This document shows positions 7,003 to 15,507 of a DNA stretch of 64,000 nucleotides, piece by piece. Source of the DNA: Pseudarthrobacter defluvii (GTDB lineage: Bacteria > Actinomycetota > Actinomycetes > Actinomycetales > Micrococcaceae). The notes beneath the pieces were generated by a model that did no database searches, was not told the origin of the DNA, and saw nothing but the letters and a program-made list of their open reading frames with translations. The DNA is taken from positions 372,001 to 436,000 of the forward strand of contig NZ_JAUSYG010000001.1 in NCBI RefSeq assembly GCF_030816725.1, in the 5' to 3' direction. The translations under genes and the position numbers were made by a program. Every line of letters begins with the position of its first letter. The stretch's first letter is position 1.

Positions 7003-8372
7003 CAGGAGTCCGTCCCGGCGGTGAAGATGGGGCCGGTGGAGTCCTTGAGCAGGGCCGGTACGGCCTGGGCCGGGTGGACCTGCGTGCGGAAGGTGGGCGT
7101 CCAGGAGGTATCCGCTGCCAGCTGGTCGGCGGGCGCAGCAGCGGCGTTGTACTCGGCGCGAATGTCCGTGATCTTGCCGTTGACCGCATTGGCGATGGTG
7201 GTGATCTGCGTTCCCTTGTAGCGGCCGATGATGTCAGCGGCGGTGATCCCCTCCGGCAGCGTGAAGGCGTTGGCCTCCGCGTACAGGTGGGAGCTGAAGC
7301 CGGCGCCCAGGCTGTACTCGTAGGGGATAGCGCTGTCCGCCGCCACCTTGTAGTGGTTGTTGTACACGTCCACCTGGCCGAAACGCACCCGCGGGGCACG
7401 CTGGCCCACGTTCTCGAAGACGTTGTGGTGGATGGTGACGCGCAGTTTGCCGGGGTCGCCACGGGTGGCGGAGTCGGTGGAGCCGATCAGGAGCAGTTTG
7501 TCGTGGTCGGAGAACCGGTTGTAGGACATGGTCACCAGGTCCGAGCCGTTGGTGACATCCACCGCGCCGTCGTGCACCTGGTAGGGGCGGCCGAAGTAGA
7601 GCGGCTGGGAGCTGTCCAGGCTGGGGGCGTCGGTGAAGGCGGAGTGGTCGATCCACACATGCGTGGCTTTGTTGATGACCTGCAGCAGATCGTATTCGCT
7701 GTTCCAGTTGCCTTCAGCCCCGTCGGTGGGGTCCCAGGCGGGGAAGCAGTCGGCGGAATCCTGCAATGTCAGGTTCCGCACGATCACGTTGGTGGCGCCG
7801 TTGATGCGCATCGCCGCGCCGGTGATGCTGCTGTCCGGGGTTGCTCCGACAATGGTGGTGTTGCTCGGGATGTCCCAGCGGATGGTCTTCGCCTGCTTTG
7901 CCGCGGCCAGGCGGCGGGCGTCCTCCTGCGGGCCTGCGGGCTCCTGGCTGCGTCCGTAGGTGGCCGGGTCGAAGTCCCGGAGGTACTGCTCCAGGCTGTA
8001 GCCGGTCCCCTCGGCGTAGCCTTCGCAGGTCAGCTGAGTTCCATCCGGTGCCGTGTTTGCGTTGATGGTTCCATGGACCCTGACGATCTTGGGTTGGGTA
8101 CCGGCTTCCGCGAAGGCCGCCAGCATCTCAGCTTTGGTGCTGACATCGTAAACATGGGCGTCTGTGGCTGCTGAACCGCCCGTCGTTCCCGTCCCTTCTG
8201 ACGCCCAGCCGTTGCCTTCGGCGAGGACTTGGCGCTCCAGTGGTGTCTGGGCGGTTTGGGCAGTGGGGTCGGCCGCAGGGTTTGGAGCTGCCCCTGCCTG
8301 GGTTGGAATGATGAGGGCTCCGGCTACTGCCAGTGCTGCGGATAAGGACACGTAGGCACTGCGTTTTCGCAT
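7002..8372 (-). CDS. Pectate lyase, polysaccharide lyase family 1
   Basis: The 456-residue protein starts with a Sec signal peptide (hydrophobic residues about 8-22, AGA cleavage near 28). The PL1 beta-helix shows THVWIDHSAFTDAP, YNRFSDHDKLLLIGSTDS and the catalytic-arginine segment GQRAPRVRFGQVDVYNNHY. It would cleave de-esterified polygalacturonate by beta-elimination outside the cell. GAAGAGA stands before ATG 8372. It is the first gene of a two-gene operon with the acetylesterase-methylesterase fusion, behind a LacI-type palindrome at 8463-8478. Confidence 0.9.
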   Translation of the reverse strand: MRKRSAYVSLSAALAVAGALIIPTQAGAAPNPAADPTAQTAQTPLERQVLAEGNGWASEGTGTTGGSAATDAHVYDVSTKAEMLAAFAEAGTQPKIVRVHGTINANTAPDGTQLTCEGYAEGTGYSLEQYLRDFDPATYGRSQEPAGPQEDARRLAAAKQAKTIRWDIPSNTTIVGATPDSSITGAAMRINGATNVIVRNLTLQDSADCFPAWDPTDGAEGNWNSEYDLLQVINKATHVWIDHSAFTDAPSLDSSQPLYFGRPYQVHDGAVDVTNGSDLVTMSYNRFSDHDKLLLIGSTDSATRGDPGKLRVTIHHNVFENVGQRAPRVRFGQVDVYNNHYKVAADSAIPYEYSLGAGFSSHLYAEANAFTLPEGITAADIIGRYKGTQITTIANAVNGKITDIRAEYNAAAAPADQLAADTSWTPTFRTQVHPAQAVPALLKDSTGPIFTAGTDS

Positions 8373-8462
8373 GTTATCTCTTCCGTCATTGGAATGAACT
8401 GCGCCCCGGTCCGCGGTCCACTATGACGCCGATCACTGGAGGGCGCTGACAAGGACAATATC

Positions 8463-8478
8463 GAGAAAGCGGTTTCTC
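8463..8478. promoter_or_regulatory. LacI-family-type operator upstream of the pectin operon
   Basis: GAGAAAGCGGTTTCTC has perfect GAGAAA/TTTCTC arms around GCGG, close to the GAAA-CG-TTTC operators of LacI-family sugar regulators. It lies 91 bases upstream of the pectate lyase start. No LacI regulator is in the window, so it would have to act in trans. Confidence 0.5.
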
Positions 8479-8570
8479 AACAATAGGAGAGGCTGATGTT
8501 TTTGAAGTGCAGGAAGTTTCAGGAGCCGCATTTGCCGGCAGCACGGCGCCCGCAGCTAGACTCGCGTTCC

Positions 8571-8879
8571 ATGGGGGAGAACGCAACACCTGGGAAACGC
8601 CAGCCGTCCAAACGCGCCAAAGTTCCTGCCGCCGTCGTGCCCTTGCTTGGGGTGGTGACCATGGTGGTGGGGTGCTTCGTCGCGTGGAGCAACCGGAACA
8701 GCTACGTGGGGTGGTTCGCCTACGCTCCGCTGAGCAATGAGGTCTTCACAGCCAACGGCATGGCATTCATCAGCCCGGGCACCCAGATCGGCCTGGCCAT
8801 CATGGTTGCCGGACTGCTGGTGCTCGCGTTCTGGGCGGGTTACCGGGTGGGCCGGAGAGGCAGCTCCGGCTGGCAGTAG
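8571..8879 (+). CDS. Small two-helix membrane protein
   Basis: The 102-residue frame from ATG 8571 has a basic N-terminus (GKRQPSKRAKVP), a first membrane helix AAVVPLLGVVTMVVGCFVAW, an outer loop of about 30 residues with NSYVGWFAYAP, a second helix GLAIMVAGLLVLAFWAGY and a basic tail GRRGSSG. The topology is in-out-in. TAGACT lies 8 bases before the ATG and no Shine-Dalgarno is present, which fits a leaderless message and rules against the longer frame from 8496. No family is recognised and function is unknown. Confidence 0.6.
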   Translation: MGENATPGKRQPSKRAKVPAAVVPLLGVVTMVVGCFVAWSNRNSYVGWFAYAPLSNEVFTANGMAFISPGTQIGLAIMVAGLLVLAFWAGYRVGRRGSSGWQ

Positions 8880-8917
8880 AGGTTAAAGCGCCAAGAAAAC
8901 GTCGCTGGCGACGTGCC

Positions 8918-9967
8918 TTAGCGTTCGGGTTTGTTGATGGGCTTGTCCAGTGCCACGCTGATGGTCTGGCCTGGTGCCAACTCGCCGTTCGGCAAGTCTG
9001 CAAACTCGTACCACGCCCCACCCGCGCCCTTACTTGGGCGGTTGGCCGACCTTAGGTCTGTCACGCCGAAGCGGAAGGCAACCTGGAGTTCGATGTCGCC
9101 GGGCGCCGTGGTGTAGGTCAGCGGAATCCCGTTGGCATCGGCGGTGAACGTTCCCTGGGCGCCTTCAATTTTCACATCGCCAGGAATCAGCTGAACTTTC
9201 GTCCCTGCGGGGATGGGCTCATTCGCTGCCAGTGAAGGGTTGTACAACAGGATCTGTGCCGTGGTGGACCGGAACTTGTAGCCAAGGCTGTCGAACGAGT
9301 CGCCGTCCACCGTGGTGTAAAAGATCGTCTGGCCAAACGAGTTGTTGACCTCTGTCCCGGACCCGGAGCCCCTGTCTACCGGCTTCTTCTGAAGCTGGAT
9401 GAGCCTTCCTGCCTGAATGTAGAAGACGTTCCCCCGCTCATAGGTGAAGGGCACCTTGTTCGCCTCGGCCAACTGCTTTTCGGTGAGGTTGAAGCGGTAA
9501 GTGATGCCGCTCAGGGTGTCGTCGGGTTCCACCAAGTAGCTGGTCGGGATGCCCTCTGCGTCAACGGTCACAGGGCCGCTTGCGCCGGTTCCCGGCCCGG
9601 CCGGAATCAGGCGGAGCCGTGTGCCTGGGGCGAGGGGTGTTCCGGGCTGGAGGCCGTTAAATGCGGAGAGCTTGGCCTCGGAAAGCTTGTATGCGGCAGC
9701 CACCGCCGCAGGGGTGTCGCCTCCCACACTGGTGTAAAAGTCCACATTGCCAAAGGAGTCGCGCACGGTGTCCCCGGCCAGGGGCGTCTTTGCGGCGGGG
9801 GACGAAACTGGGGACGTTGGCGCAGCTGCGGCGGCCGGTTCCGCAGGGGCTGGAGCCCCCGTGTATGTGCACCCTGCCAGTCCCAGCGACAGCACAACGA
9901 GGAGCGCGGCTGGCCGAAGCGGGGCCACCCCTAACGGCGTCTTTGATGTACTTCCAGTTCCCACCAT
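8918..9967 (-). CDS. LysM-like repeat lipoprotein
   Basis: This 349-residue protein has a lipoprotein signal with lipobox LGLAGC (Cys about 33), then an Ala/Pro-rich linker and tandem LysM-like units. Each unit has the shape NVDFYTSVGGDTPAAVAAAY, then a short helix with N-x-L and PLAPGTRLRLIP; about four such units are spaced through the chain (for example VEPDDTLSGITYRFNL and TTVDGDSFDSLGYKF). It is probably anchored on the membrane surface and binds peptidoglycan or another glycan. GTG follows ATG directly, so the first residue is uncertain. The ADH terminator lies upstream. Confidence 0.7.
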   Translation of the reverse strand: MVGTGSTSKTPLGVAPLRPAALLVVLSLGLAGCTYTGAPAPAEPAAAAAPTSPVSSPAAKTPLAGDTVRDSFGNVDFYTSVGGDTPAAVAAAYKLSEAKLSAFNGLQPGTPLAPGTRLRLIPAGPGTGASGPVTVDAEGIPTSYLVEPDDTLSGITYRFNLTEKQLAEANKVPFTYERGNVFYIQAGRLIQLQKKPVDRGSGSGTEVNNSFGQTIFYTTVDGDSFDSLGYKFRSTTAQILLYNPSLAANEPIPAGTKVQLIPGDVKIEGAQGTFTADANGIPLTYTTAPGDIELQVAFRFGVTDLRSANRPSKGAGGAWYEFADLPNGELAPGQTISVALDKPINKPER

Positions 9968-10072
9968 GAAAATGCCCCCAAAAAGTCCGGCCCAGCCGGG
10001 TCAAGGTCCAGGCGGACCAAAAGCGAGCCTGGTGGATGAACCGTGAGCGCGCCGCAGCAGCCGTCAAAAAAG

Positions 10073-10113
10073 CAAGCGGACGACGGCGGGACGCGCCCGC
10101 CGTCGTCCGCTTG
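10073..10113 (-). terminator. Terminator, GACGACGGCGGG family, copy 5
   Basis: A perfect 18-bp stem pairs 10073-10090 with 10096-10113, 18 bases past the stop of the leftward alcohol dehydrogenase gene. Confidence 0.85.
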
Positions 10114-10130
10114 CGAAAAGGCGTGGGAAG

Positions 10131-11087
10131 TCAGTCCTGGTAGACAGCGATGAAGCGGCCCACAACGCCGCCCTTGCGCAGCTTGTCGATGGCGTCCGGT
10201 ATGTCTGCCTGCTTGATGAGATTCATCGGCGGGTTCAGCTCGCCGGACTTCATGAGGGCATACAGGTTCTCGAGGTCCTCTTTGGTGCCGGACTTGGAGC
10301 CCTTGATGGACAGTTGGTTGATGATCAGCGGGTAGGTGTTGATGGTCGCTTCGAGGCGTCCCATGCCCACCTGGACCAGGGTGCCGAATTCGGCCAGGGT
10401 CTCGAGGGCTTGGGACGTGGTGGTTCCGAAGCCCGCATAATCCACGATCAGGTCCAGCTTCTTGTCCTTGAAGGCGGTGATTGAGTCAGCCACGCCGGCG
10501 AGTCCGATTTCGTCGGCGAGCTTCTGTGTTTCCGGGTTCACCTCGGCGCCATACACTTCTGCGCCTGCCAGCACTGCCACGCGGGCACCGATGTAGCCCA
10601 GTCCGCCCAGCCCGATCACACCAACCTTCATGCCTGCCTTGGCGCCGCCCACGGCCATGATGGCGTGGTAGGCGGTAAGGCCGGCGTCGGTCGCCATGGC
10701 ACCAAGCTCGAAGGAGACTTCATCGGGCAGCTTTACCAGATTGTCGTCCGTGGCGAGCAGCTTGGGGCCGAATCCGCCATCCCACTTGCCGTAGCCCAGG
10801 GCGTCCCCGTCGCTCATGACGGGCGACAGGCCCACCCGGTCGCCCACTTTCCAGTGCTCCATGCCCTCTCCAACTTCGGTGATGACGCCGGCATTCTCGT
10901 GACCCATGGTGCGGGGAAGTTTCGGGAACAAGGGCATCCAGCCGGCGTCATCGATGGCTGTCACGTCCGAGTGGCACACGCCGGCCGCCTTGACGCTGAC
11001 TGCTACCTGCCCTGGGCCGGCAGTGGGTTCGGGCACTTCATTGAGGGTGAGTGGGTTGTTGGTGCCGGTGAACTGCCATGCCTTCAT
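10131..11087 (-). CDS. Zinc-type alcohol dehydrogenase family protein lacking the structural zinc loop
   Basis: The 318-residue protein is a medium-chain dehydrogenase: KAAGVCHSDVTAID (catalytic Cys), GHENAG and the NAD-binding GLGGLGYIGARVAV motif. The four-cysteine structural zinc lobe seen in the other alcohol dehydrogenase of this window (48314) is absent, replaced by SPVMSDGDALGYGKWDGGF. The usual third zinc ligand is also replaced in MATDAGLTAYHA. The protein is about 25-30 residues shorter than typical members. ATG 11087 has AAAGGAG upstream. The promoter region contains a TTGCATGCAA palindrome at 11127. Substrate unknown. Confidence 0.8.
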   Translation of the reverse strand: MKAWQFTGTNNPLTLNEVPEPTAGPGQVAVSVKAAGVCHSDVTAIDDAGWMPLFPKLPRTMGHENAGVITEVGEGMEHWKVGDRVGLSPVMSDGDALGYGKWDGGFGPKLLATDDNLVKLPDEVSFELGAMATDAGLTAYHAIMAVGGAKAGMKVGVIGLGGLGYIGARVAVLAGAEVYGAEVNPETQKLADEIGLAGVADSITAFKDKKLDLIVDYAGFGTTTSQALETLAEFGTLVQVGMGRLEATINTYPLIINQLSIKGSKSGTKEDLENLYALMKSGELNPPMNLIKQADIPDAIDKLRKGGVVGRFIAVYQD

Positions 11088-11213
11088 GGGGCATTCTCCT
11101 TTGGATCGCTGGATTAGTTCATGCATTTGCATGCAATTTCACGTTACTCCTGGATGCGTCCAGCGTAGGCCTCATGTGACGGAGGGAACATGGGCCGTTT
11201 GGATGTAAAGTAC

Positions 11214-11236
11214 GTCGGAAAATTCCGACATATAGT
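11214..11236 (+). promoter_or_regulatory. ArsR operator and -10 box of a leaderless regulator gene
   Basis: GTCGGAAAATTCCGAC (11214-11229) has perfect 7-base arms around AA and directly abuts TATAGT at 11231-11236. The GTG start lies six bases later. A dimeric ArsR repressor bound here would cover the core promoter. Confidence 0.6.
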
Positions 11237-11242
11237 GGAATC

Positions 11243-11557
11243 GTGCTTCCCGATGTCTTCGCCGCCGTCTCGAACCCGGCCCGGCGCGTCATCCTGGACG
11301 AGCTGCGCCAGGGGCCCAGGACGTCCGGTGAACTCACCGGCCTGCTTGAACTCAGCCGCCCGGCCGCGTCAGAGCACCTTGCCGTGCTCCGGGATGCGGG
11401 GCTGGTCAGGGAAGAGCGGCAGGGCAGGAACAGGGTGTACCACCTGCAGCCGGCGGGACTGGCCGAGATCGGCGGATGGGTGAAGCACTTCGAGCACTAC
11501 TGGAACCAGCGGCTTGACGCCCTGGCAGACCTTCTGGACGAGGAGAAACCGACATGA
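11243..11557 (+). CDS. ArsR-family winged-helix regulator
   Basis: The 104 residues form a winged helix of the ArsR type: VFAAVSNPARRVILDELRQG, recognition helix SRPAASEHLAVLRDAGLV and wing REERQGRNRVYHL. No metal-binding ELCVC motif is present, so this is the non-metal class usually paired with SRPBCC proteins. The GTG start has no Shine-Dalgarno and lies six bases after TATAGT, indicating a leaderless transcript. Its stop overlaps the next gene by ATGA, and it probably represses its own operon through the adjoining palindrome. Confidence 0.85.
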   Translation: MLPDVFAAVSNPARRVILDELRQGPRTSGELTGLLELSRPAASEHLAVLRDAGLVREERQGRNRVYHLQPAGLAEIGGWVKHFEHYWNQRLDALADLLDEEKPT

Positions 11558-11961
11558 CCGAGAACGCCATTCGGCTGGAACGGCACTATCCGCACCCTGC
11601 ATCGGCGGTGTGGGCCGCCCTGACCAACCCTGAACTGCTGGCCCGCTGGTGGGCGCCGGGCAACATCGCACCGGCGGTGGGTCACCGCTTCACCATGGAC
11701 ATGGGCGCCTGGGGCCAGCAGCAGTGCGAGGTCCTCGCCGTGGACCCGGGCGAGTACATCAGCTTCCTCTTCTCCGAGGGCCAGTTGGACACCACCATCA
11801 CCTGGCGCCTTGAGCCGGTGGACGGCGGCACCGTCCTCCACCTCGAACACTCGGGCTTCCAGCTCGACACCCCCATGGGCCGCCAGGCCATTGAAGGCAT
11901 GGGCAGCGGATGGCCCGGCCTGCTGGCCCGAATCGACGGGCTCCTCACAGAGGTGTCCTGA
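11554..11961 (+). CDS. SRPBCC domain protein (AHSA1-like), partner of ArsR
   Basis: This 135-residue protein starts RLERHYPHPASAVWAALTNP and has the AHSA1 pattern ELLARWWAPG, TITWRLEPVDGGTVLHLEHSGF and the C-terminal MGSGWPGLLARIDGLL helix. Such proteins bind hydrophobic ligands and are very often encoded directly after an ArsR regulator, as here with an ATGA overlap. A second, diverged copy of this regulator-SRPBCC arrangement lies at 54113-54955. Ligand and role are unknown. Confidence 0.82.
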   Translation: MTENAIRLERHYPHPASAVWAALTNPELLARWWAPGNIAPAVGHRFTMDMGAWGQQQCEVLAVDPGEYISFLFSEGQLDTTITWRLEPVDGGTVLHLEHSGFQLDTPMGRQAIEGMGSGWPGLLARIDGLLTEVS

Positions 11962-12052
11962 CCGCTCTGACTACTGCTACGCTCCACGTAGTTGGCCCGT
12001 CGCTGCGCCTTCGGGTTGGCCTTTAGCTTCGGTTGTTAGCGAAGGAACCACC

Positions 12053-13993
12053 ATGACGGTTGCCCAGATCCAAGTGGACCAGCGTGTGATCGGGATTGAT
12101 TCCCGGCGCTTCGCATCTGTTGAGAAGGCGCTGGTGGAGCTCATCACCAACAGCGATGACAGTTATGCGCGGCTGGAAAGTGCCGGCAGCGACGTGGCCG
12201 GCAAGATCCTGGTCGGTTACCATCGGCACCACACCGGGGCAGTACTCATGGTCAGCGACCAGGCGGAGGGCATGTCCTTCGAACAGGCTGGCAGCATCAT
12301 CAGCTACGGCGGCGCCCACAGTCCGCTGGCCCGAGGTGAGGGTGCAGGCCGCGGCTACTTCGGGCGGGGGCTTAAGCAGGCAATTTTCGGCCTGGGCCAC
12401 GGCTGGATCGAGACCATACGCGACGGCCGCTTCACCCGGATCGACATCTTCCGGGGCAAAAACGGCGGCTATCTTTACGACGACGACGGCGCTGATCGTC
12501 TGGCCTTCCCCGCGGACTTCGCCCGGCTCGGCATTCCCGACGGCGGCAACGGTACCAAGGTCACCATCGTGGTCGATAACCCGCACGCCACGATCACCCA
12601 GCAGGCGACTCTGCTGCAACTCCTTGCGGACAACATTTACCTGCGGGAAGTACTGGCCCGGCGCGAAGTTGAGCTGTTACACGGACACCCTGGCAACGAG
12701 GAATACAGCAGGAACATCATCCGCTTCCAGGAGCCCCCGGCCACCACGCTGGTGGGCCCTGACCAGCCCGGCAGCTTCAACGTCGACGGCGCGGAGTACG
12801 CGTTCACGGTCACGCTCAAGCGGGCCCAAGGTGTTGAGTTGACGCTGAAGGGCGACGAACGAACCGCCGGCCTGGTAGTGGAGTCCGGCATGGCCGTGCT
12901 CGACTGCCAGATGTTCGAGTATGAGAACCAGGTGGGTACGGAATATCTGTTCGGCACGGTGCGGTGCCCGGCGCTGACCGAAATGCTGGGCAGGGGCAAG
13001 GCCATCATCAGCGATGAGCGCGAGGGCCTGAACATGAAGGACCCGTTCGTTGCGGCGTTTTCGCACGCGGTAAGCCTGACTGTTGCTACGGCCGTCCAGG
13101 CCGAGAAAGAAAAACTCACCCATCTGGAACGTGCCACCACATCCGGGCGCACCGCGGAGATGATCGAGCGTCTGCTTCAGCATATGAATGAGGCCGCCGT
13201 CCTGGACCTGGGGCTGGAGACGGCACCTGTTGTCCCGAATGGGGACGGCCCGCGGGGGCCGGGGACACCACTGCCAGCGGTCCTGCGGTTCACAACGCCC
13301 TTCTATTACCGTCCCCCGGGGCATCCATTCCACATAACACTGCTGCTGGATCCGAACCGGCTGCCCGGGAGCGAGACCCTGGAGTTCGAACTGGGCCTTC
13401 CGTCCTCGATCGGACTGGACCCTCTGCCTGCTTCGGTTCCTGTCGGTACTCTGGGGGACACTCACAGGCTTCAATGGACTGCAACAGGGGAGCAGGCCGG
13501 AGAGCGTGGCGAAATCACTGCCCGGGCGGGTGATTACTGGGCGCTTTGTGAAGTTGTCATTGCCGAGGACGCCTCCCGCCGCAGCCCAGACCAGCCGCCG
13601 CACCAGGCCGTCGCAGCCGCTGGAACGCCCCCGGCCCCGCACCGCCGGGTCCAGCGCGCGAGCCACGATCACGGGGTGGACCTTTTTACCGGCTATGACT
13701 TCCGCAACCTCCACAACAGCACCGACCGCGCCGTGTACAGCGAAGAGGAACGAAAAGTCATCATCAACACGGCAGCCCCAACCGTCCAGCTCTACGTCGA
13801 CGGCCGGGGCCGCTTCCGCGACTCCGCACGTCTCCTGCTCGCCGAACTCTTCCTTGACGTGATCTCGGATGAGCTGGCAAGGCGCCGGGTTGAACAGCGC
13901 GGGCGCTCCGGAGATCTGGAAGCCTTCAGGAACGCCAAGAGGACCATCATTGGCCGCTACGGCAGCGAAGTGCACCGCACCTTCCTGGGTTGA
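12053..13993 (+). CDS. Bergerat-fold (GHKL) ATPase, orphan MORC/Hsp90-like protein
   Basis: The 646-residue protein opens with a HATPase_c_3-type domain: N box E29-x3-N33-x2-D36 (VELITNSDDSY), G1 box D69-x3-G73-M74 and a glycine-rich lid GRGYFGRGLKQA (99-110). About residues 200-380 form a transducer-like region, followed by a beta-rich domain (about 415-515) and a C-terminal module with VYSEEERKVIINTAAPTVQLYV. This resembles the ATPases grouped with MORC and restriction-associated proteins rather than histidine kinases, as no dimerisation/phosphoacceptor box is seen. ATG 12053 follows GAAGGAA. It has no nuclease or methylase neighbour. A defence or DNA-transaction role is only conjecture. 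Confidence 0.7.
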   Translation: MTVAQIQVDQRVIGIDSRRFASVEKALVELITNSDDSYARLESAGSDVAGKILVGYHRHHTGAVLMVSDQAEGMSFEQAGSIISYGGAHSPLARGEGAGRGYFGRGLKQAIFGLGHGWIETIRDGRFTRIDIFRGKNGGYLYDDDGADRLAFPADFARLGIPDGGNGTKVTIVVDNPHATITQQATLLQLLADNIYLREVLARREVELLHGHPGNEEYSRNIIRFQEPPATTLVGPDQPGSFNVDGAEYAFTVTLKRAQGVELTLKGDERTAGLVVESGMAVLDCQMFEYENQVGTEYLFGTVRCPALTEMLGRGKAIISDEREGLNMKDPFVAAFSHAVSLTVATAVQAEKEKLTHLERATTSGRTAEMIERLLQHMNEAAVLDLGLETAPVVPNGDGPRGPGTPLPAVLRFTTPFYYRPPGHPFHITLLLDPNRLPGSETLEFELGLPSSIGLDPLPASVPVGTLGDTHRLQWTATGEQAGERGEITARAGDYWALCEVVIAEDASRRSPDQPPHQAVAAAGTPPAPHRRVQRASHDHGVDLFTGYDFRNLHNSTDRAVYSEEERKVIINTAAPTVQLYVDGRGRFRDSARLLLAELFLDVISDELARRRVEQRGRSGDLEAFRNAKRTIIGRYGSEVHRTFLG

Positions 13994-14065
13994 GGCCGGG
14001 CACTCTCGAGCCGGCGTCGGAAGCCGGGGCGTTTACCGCCGGAAGGAGAAGGGTAACGATGGAGT

Positions 14066-14314
14066 ATGACTGATAGCGGAGATGGCGGCGCCCACGACCC
14101 CTTTGACGGCAACGACGAGCTCATGGCGGGAACGGACCCCGACGCGACACCTGAAAGCATCGCCGAGGATGTCCGCGACGACATCCAGCTGGGCCATGTC
14201 CAGGACGACGTAAGCCACGTCCTCGAGGAGCGCTTCGAGGAGGCCGGCATCAAGGCACGGCCTGAGGAAGTGGACGACCTTGCCGAGGACATCGAGCGCG
14301 ACGCATCGAGCTAA
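14066..14314 (+). CDS. Small acidic protein (82 residues)
   Basis: The 82 residues are strongly acidic (rich in Asp and Glu, net charge strongly negative) and predicted helical after an N-terminal Gly/Asp stretch: ESIAEDVRDDIQLGHVQDDV, then EERFEEAGIKARPEEVDDLA. No family is recognised. The ribosome site GGAGAAGGG also serves an ATG at 14059 that gives only MEYD before stopping at 14071, overlapping this start, so coupled reinitiation is conceivable. It lies between the GHKL ATPase and the SRAP gene on the same strand. Confidence 0.6.
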   Translation: MTDSGDGGAHDPFDGNDELMAGTDPDATPESIAEDVRDDIQLGHVQDDVSHVLEERFEEAGIKARPEEVDDLAEDIERDASS

Positions 14315-14473
14315 CCAGAGCGGGCGGGCCTGAAACGGCGGGTAACGACCTGAACCAGTGCGCTGGCCGTGTTGGGCGCATGGCTCCCAGGAGTCATACC
14401 GGTGGTCCAGGTGGCCCGTCCCCTTACAGACGCGGCAACTGCTAACGAAGCTTCATTGGGGAGAACAAACCAC

Positions 14474-15178
14474 ATGTGCGGCAGATACGTAATGTCAAAG
14501 GCCACCGGTGACCTTTTGAGCTACTTTGACGCCAAAGAGGTTGAAGGCACCCCGCCACCACCCAGCTGGAACGTGGCCCCAACCGAGCCCGTGCCCATAG
14601 TGGCGGAACGGCTGGACGAGGGCAGCATTGAGCGGCACCTGCTCGTGGCCCACTGGGGCCTGGTCCCGTCCTGGGCGAAGGACATCAAAATCGGGAACAA
14701 GCTGATCAATGCCCGCAGCGAGAGCATCCTGGAGAAGCCGTCGTTCCGCAAGGCGGCGGTGAAGAGACGGGCAATTCTTCCCGCTGACGGCTACTACGAG
14801 TGGCAGAAGACCGAGGACGGAAAGAAGATCCCCAACTACCTGTACTCGGAGAAAGAGCCAATGCTCGGCTTCGCCGGCCTGTATGAGTGGTGGGCCGATC
14901 CTTCAGTTCCCGAGGACGACCCGGGCCGTTGGCTCCTGAGCTGCACCGTGTTGACCACCACCGCCCAGGACGCCCTGGGGCATGTCCACGACAGATCCCC
15001 GGTGATCATTCCCCGTGAACGTTTTTCCGACTGGCTGGACCCGGACCTCACAGACAAAGCAGACATCCAGCACCTGCTGGACTCGCTGCCCGAGCCGGTA
15101 CTGACGCCGCGGGTGGTCAGCACCAGGGTGAACAGCGTGCGGAATGACGGGCCGGAACTAATCGAGCCGGCTGAGTGA
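14474..15178 (+). CDS. SOS response-associated peptidase (SRAP/YedK/HMCES)
   Basis: The 234-residue protein begins MCGRYVMS. The catalytic Cys2, exposed after Met removal, forms a thiazolidine with abasic sites in single-stranded DNA. Other conserved elements are WNVAPTEPVPIV, INARSES (Asn), PADGYYEWQ (Glu) and VHDRSPVIIP (His). Length and order match YedK (about 222 residues). It shields abasic sites and in related systems belongs to the SOS or base-damage response. The start must be ATG 14474 because Cys has to be residue 2; GGGGAG lies upstream. No LexA-like box was recognised. Confidence 0.95.
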   Translation: MCGRYVMSKATGDLLSYFDAKEVEGTPPPPSWNVAPTEPVPIVAERLDEGSIERHLLVAHWGLVPSWAKDIKIGNKLINARSESILEKPSFRKAAVKRRAILPADGYYEWQKTEDGKKIPNYLYSEKEPMLGFAGLYEWWADPSVPEDDPGRWLLSCTVLTTTAQDALGHVHDRSPVIIPRERFSDWLDPDLTDKADIQHLLDSLPEPVLTPRVVSTRVNSVRNDGPELIEPAE

Positions 15179-15207
15179 CTGCGGAGCAAGAGCCGGCCAG
15201 CTGGCGC

Positions 15208-15372
15208 CTAGGGCCAGTCCGCCCGGGTGAAGCGGACAGGGCTACGCATCGTGAAAAGGCAATCAGACGTCCACTCCGCCACCTTGCGCTGTCCGTCCAG
15301 CGAATCCGGCGCTGCAACCTGCTGCGCGTCCTGGCTCGTGGCGTCTGAAAGACCTTCAACCGTGCTTTTCAT
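15208..15372 (-). CDS. Hypothetical small protein (54 residues)
   Basis: On the minus strand ATG 15372 is preceded by AAGGGGG at ideal spacing and opens a 54-codon frame: MKSTVEGLSDATSQDAQQVA at the start, KVAEWTSDCLFTMRSP in the middle and FTRADWP at the end. No membrane helix or known motif is seen. It fills the gap between the SRAP gene and the downstream lipoprotein and runs convergent to SRAP. The strong ribosome site is the main support. Confidence 0.45.
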   Translation of the reverse strand: MKSTVEGLSDATSQDAQQVAAPDSLDGQRKVAEWTSDCLFTMRSPVRFTRADWP

Positions 15373-15507
15373 TTATCCCCCTTGGCAAAACCTGTGTGCC
15401 CACCCTAGGCAGAGCGGAATCCCAAGGGAAGAGGGTTAATCCAGCAGCAGGATAAACTGCGCAAATCTTGAGGATGGCAAATCCGCCGGACGCCGGCGCC
15501 CCTTGGC

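Noticed and set aside
5299..7221. 640-codon plus-strand reading frame across the pectinesterase gene
   Set aside because: Antisense shadow of the pectinesterase. It is low complexity, Gly/Arg/Val-rich without domain signals, while the minus strand has clear catalytic motifs.
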